Of a stretch of 13,027 bases of DNA, positions 12,893-13,027 are shown one piece after another. The stretch's first letter is position 1, and each line of letters starts with the position of its first letter. The notes beneath the pieces were generated by a model, which worked only from the letters and a program-made list of their open reading frames with translations, was not told where the DNA came from and ran no database searches. A program made the translations under genes and the position numbers. The stretch covers positions 1 to 13,027 of the forward strand of contig JAITSM010000097.1 in the NCBI GenBank assembly GCA_031287815.1, read 5' to 3'. The stretch is from Prevotellaceae bacterium. Lineage in GTDB: Bacteria > Bacteroidota > Bacteroidia > Bacteroidales > UBA932.

Positions 12893-13027
12893 TCATCGCA
12901 ACGCCGCAAAAAGTTTTTCTACCGCTGCGGCGGGGGTGGGGCCTTGCGACAGCAGCTCCACAAACCGGCTGCCGACGATGGCGCCGGAGGCGTGGGCAAA
13001 GGCGGCGTCGAGGGTGGCCTTGTTGGA
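12893..13027 (-). CDS. trpA: Tryptophan synthase alpha chain, C-terminal fragment
   Basis: The window edge cuts this gene; 44 C-terminal residues and the stop are visible. SNKATLDAAFAHASGAIVGSRFVELL matches the end of TrpA, where GAIVGS holds the phosphate-binding Gly-Ser of the indole-glycerol phosphate site. The enzyme cleaves indole-3-glycerol phosphate and passes indole to TrpB. No other trp gene is visible because the rest lies beyond the window. Confidence 0.88.
   Translation of the reverse strand, partial: SNKATLDAAFAHASGAIVGSRFVELLSQGPTPAAAVEKLFAALR

Overview
The window looks like the chromosome of an anaerobic member of the Bacteroidales (phylum Bacteroidota). The reasons are: several starts preceded by the Bacteroidetes -7 box TAnnTTTG, three of them with a TTG exactly 19 bases upstream; A-rich leaders in place of strong Shine-Dalgarno sites; a Rho protein with a long Lys/Ala/Pro insert, as usual in this phylum; a prolyl oligopeptidase made as a lipoprotein; an NfnAB-type electron-bifurcating transhydrogenase; and a secreted protein of a type I associate with Bacteroidales. 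No rRNA, tRNA, CRISPR array, phage gene or transposase gene was seen.

Layout. Bases 1-1010 hold no convincing gene. They contain a possible gene tail, a cluster of perfect palindromes (about 243-455), a 21-base tandem repeat of about 12.7 units (545-811) and several copies of a 10-base word, GGCTGGCGCC. Next come a class I/II aminotransferase (1018-2205) and a lipoprotein prolyl oligopeptidase (2313-4421) ending at a strong terminator. A new promoter drives folE (GTP cyclohydrolase I) and nfnA. nfnB, the partner subunit of nfnA, lies 760 bases further on, because an opposite-strand HepT/MntA (HEPN/nucleotidyltransferase) toxin-antitoxin pair with its own consensus promoter sits between them. 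nfnB is followed by a small membrane protein with a C-terminal CxxCxxC. rpe (minus strand) and rho (plus strand) are divergent from a shared 188-base promoter region. rho ends at a perfect 16-bp hairpin. A consensus promoter then starts a leader of roughly 350 bases with a possible 13-codon ORF, a nested hairpin, and a 15-bp pairing that either forms a pseudoknot with that hairpin or replaces it. This precedes a secreted Cys-rich protein (11627-12469) with a C8 tract near its end. After an orphan 52-codon ORF and more repeats, the window ends inside trpA (minus strand).

Function. Most genes are housekeeping: amino-acid metabolism, peptide turnover, pterin synthesis, redox balancing (NfnAB couples NADH and reduced ferredoxin to NADPH), the pentose phosphate pathway, transcription termination and tryptophan synthesis. 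The parts most worth a second look are (1) the toxin-antitoxin pair wedged between nfnA and nfnB; (2) the structured leader at 11270-11626; and (3) a non-coding pattern in which the last bases of several genes are imperfectly re-copied and then capped by GGCTGGCGCC. That word occurs ten times here (two copies with one mismatch), and I saw it only outside the recognised genes.
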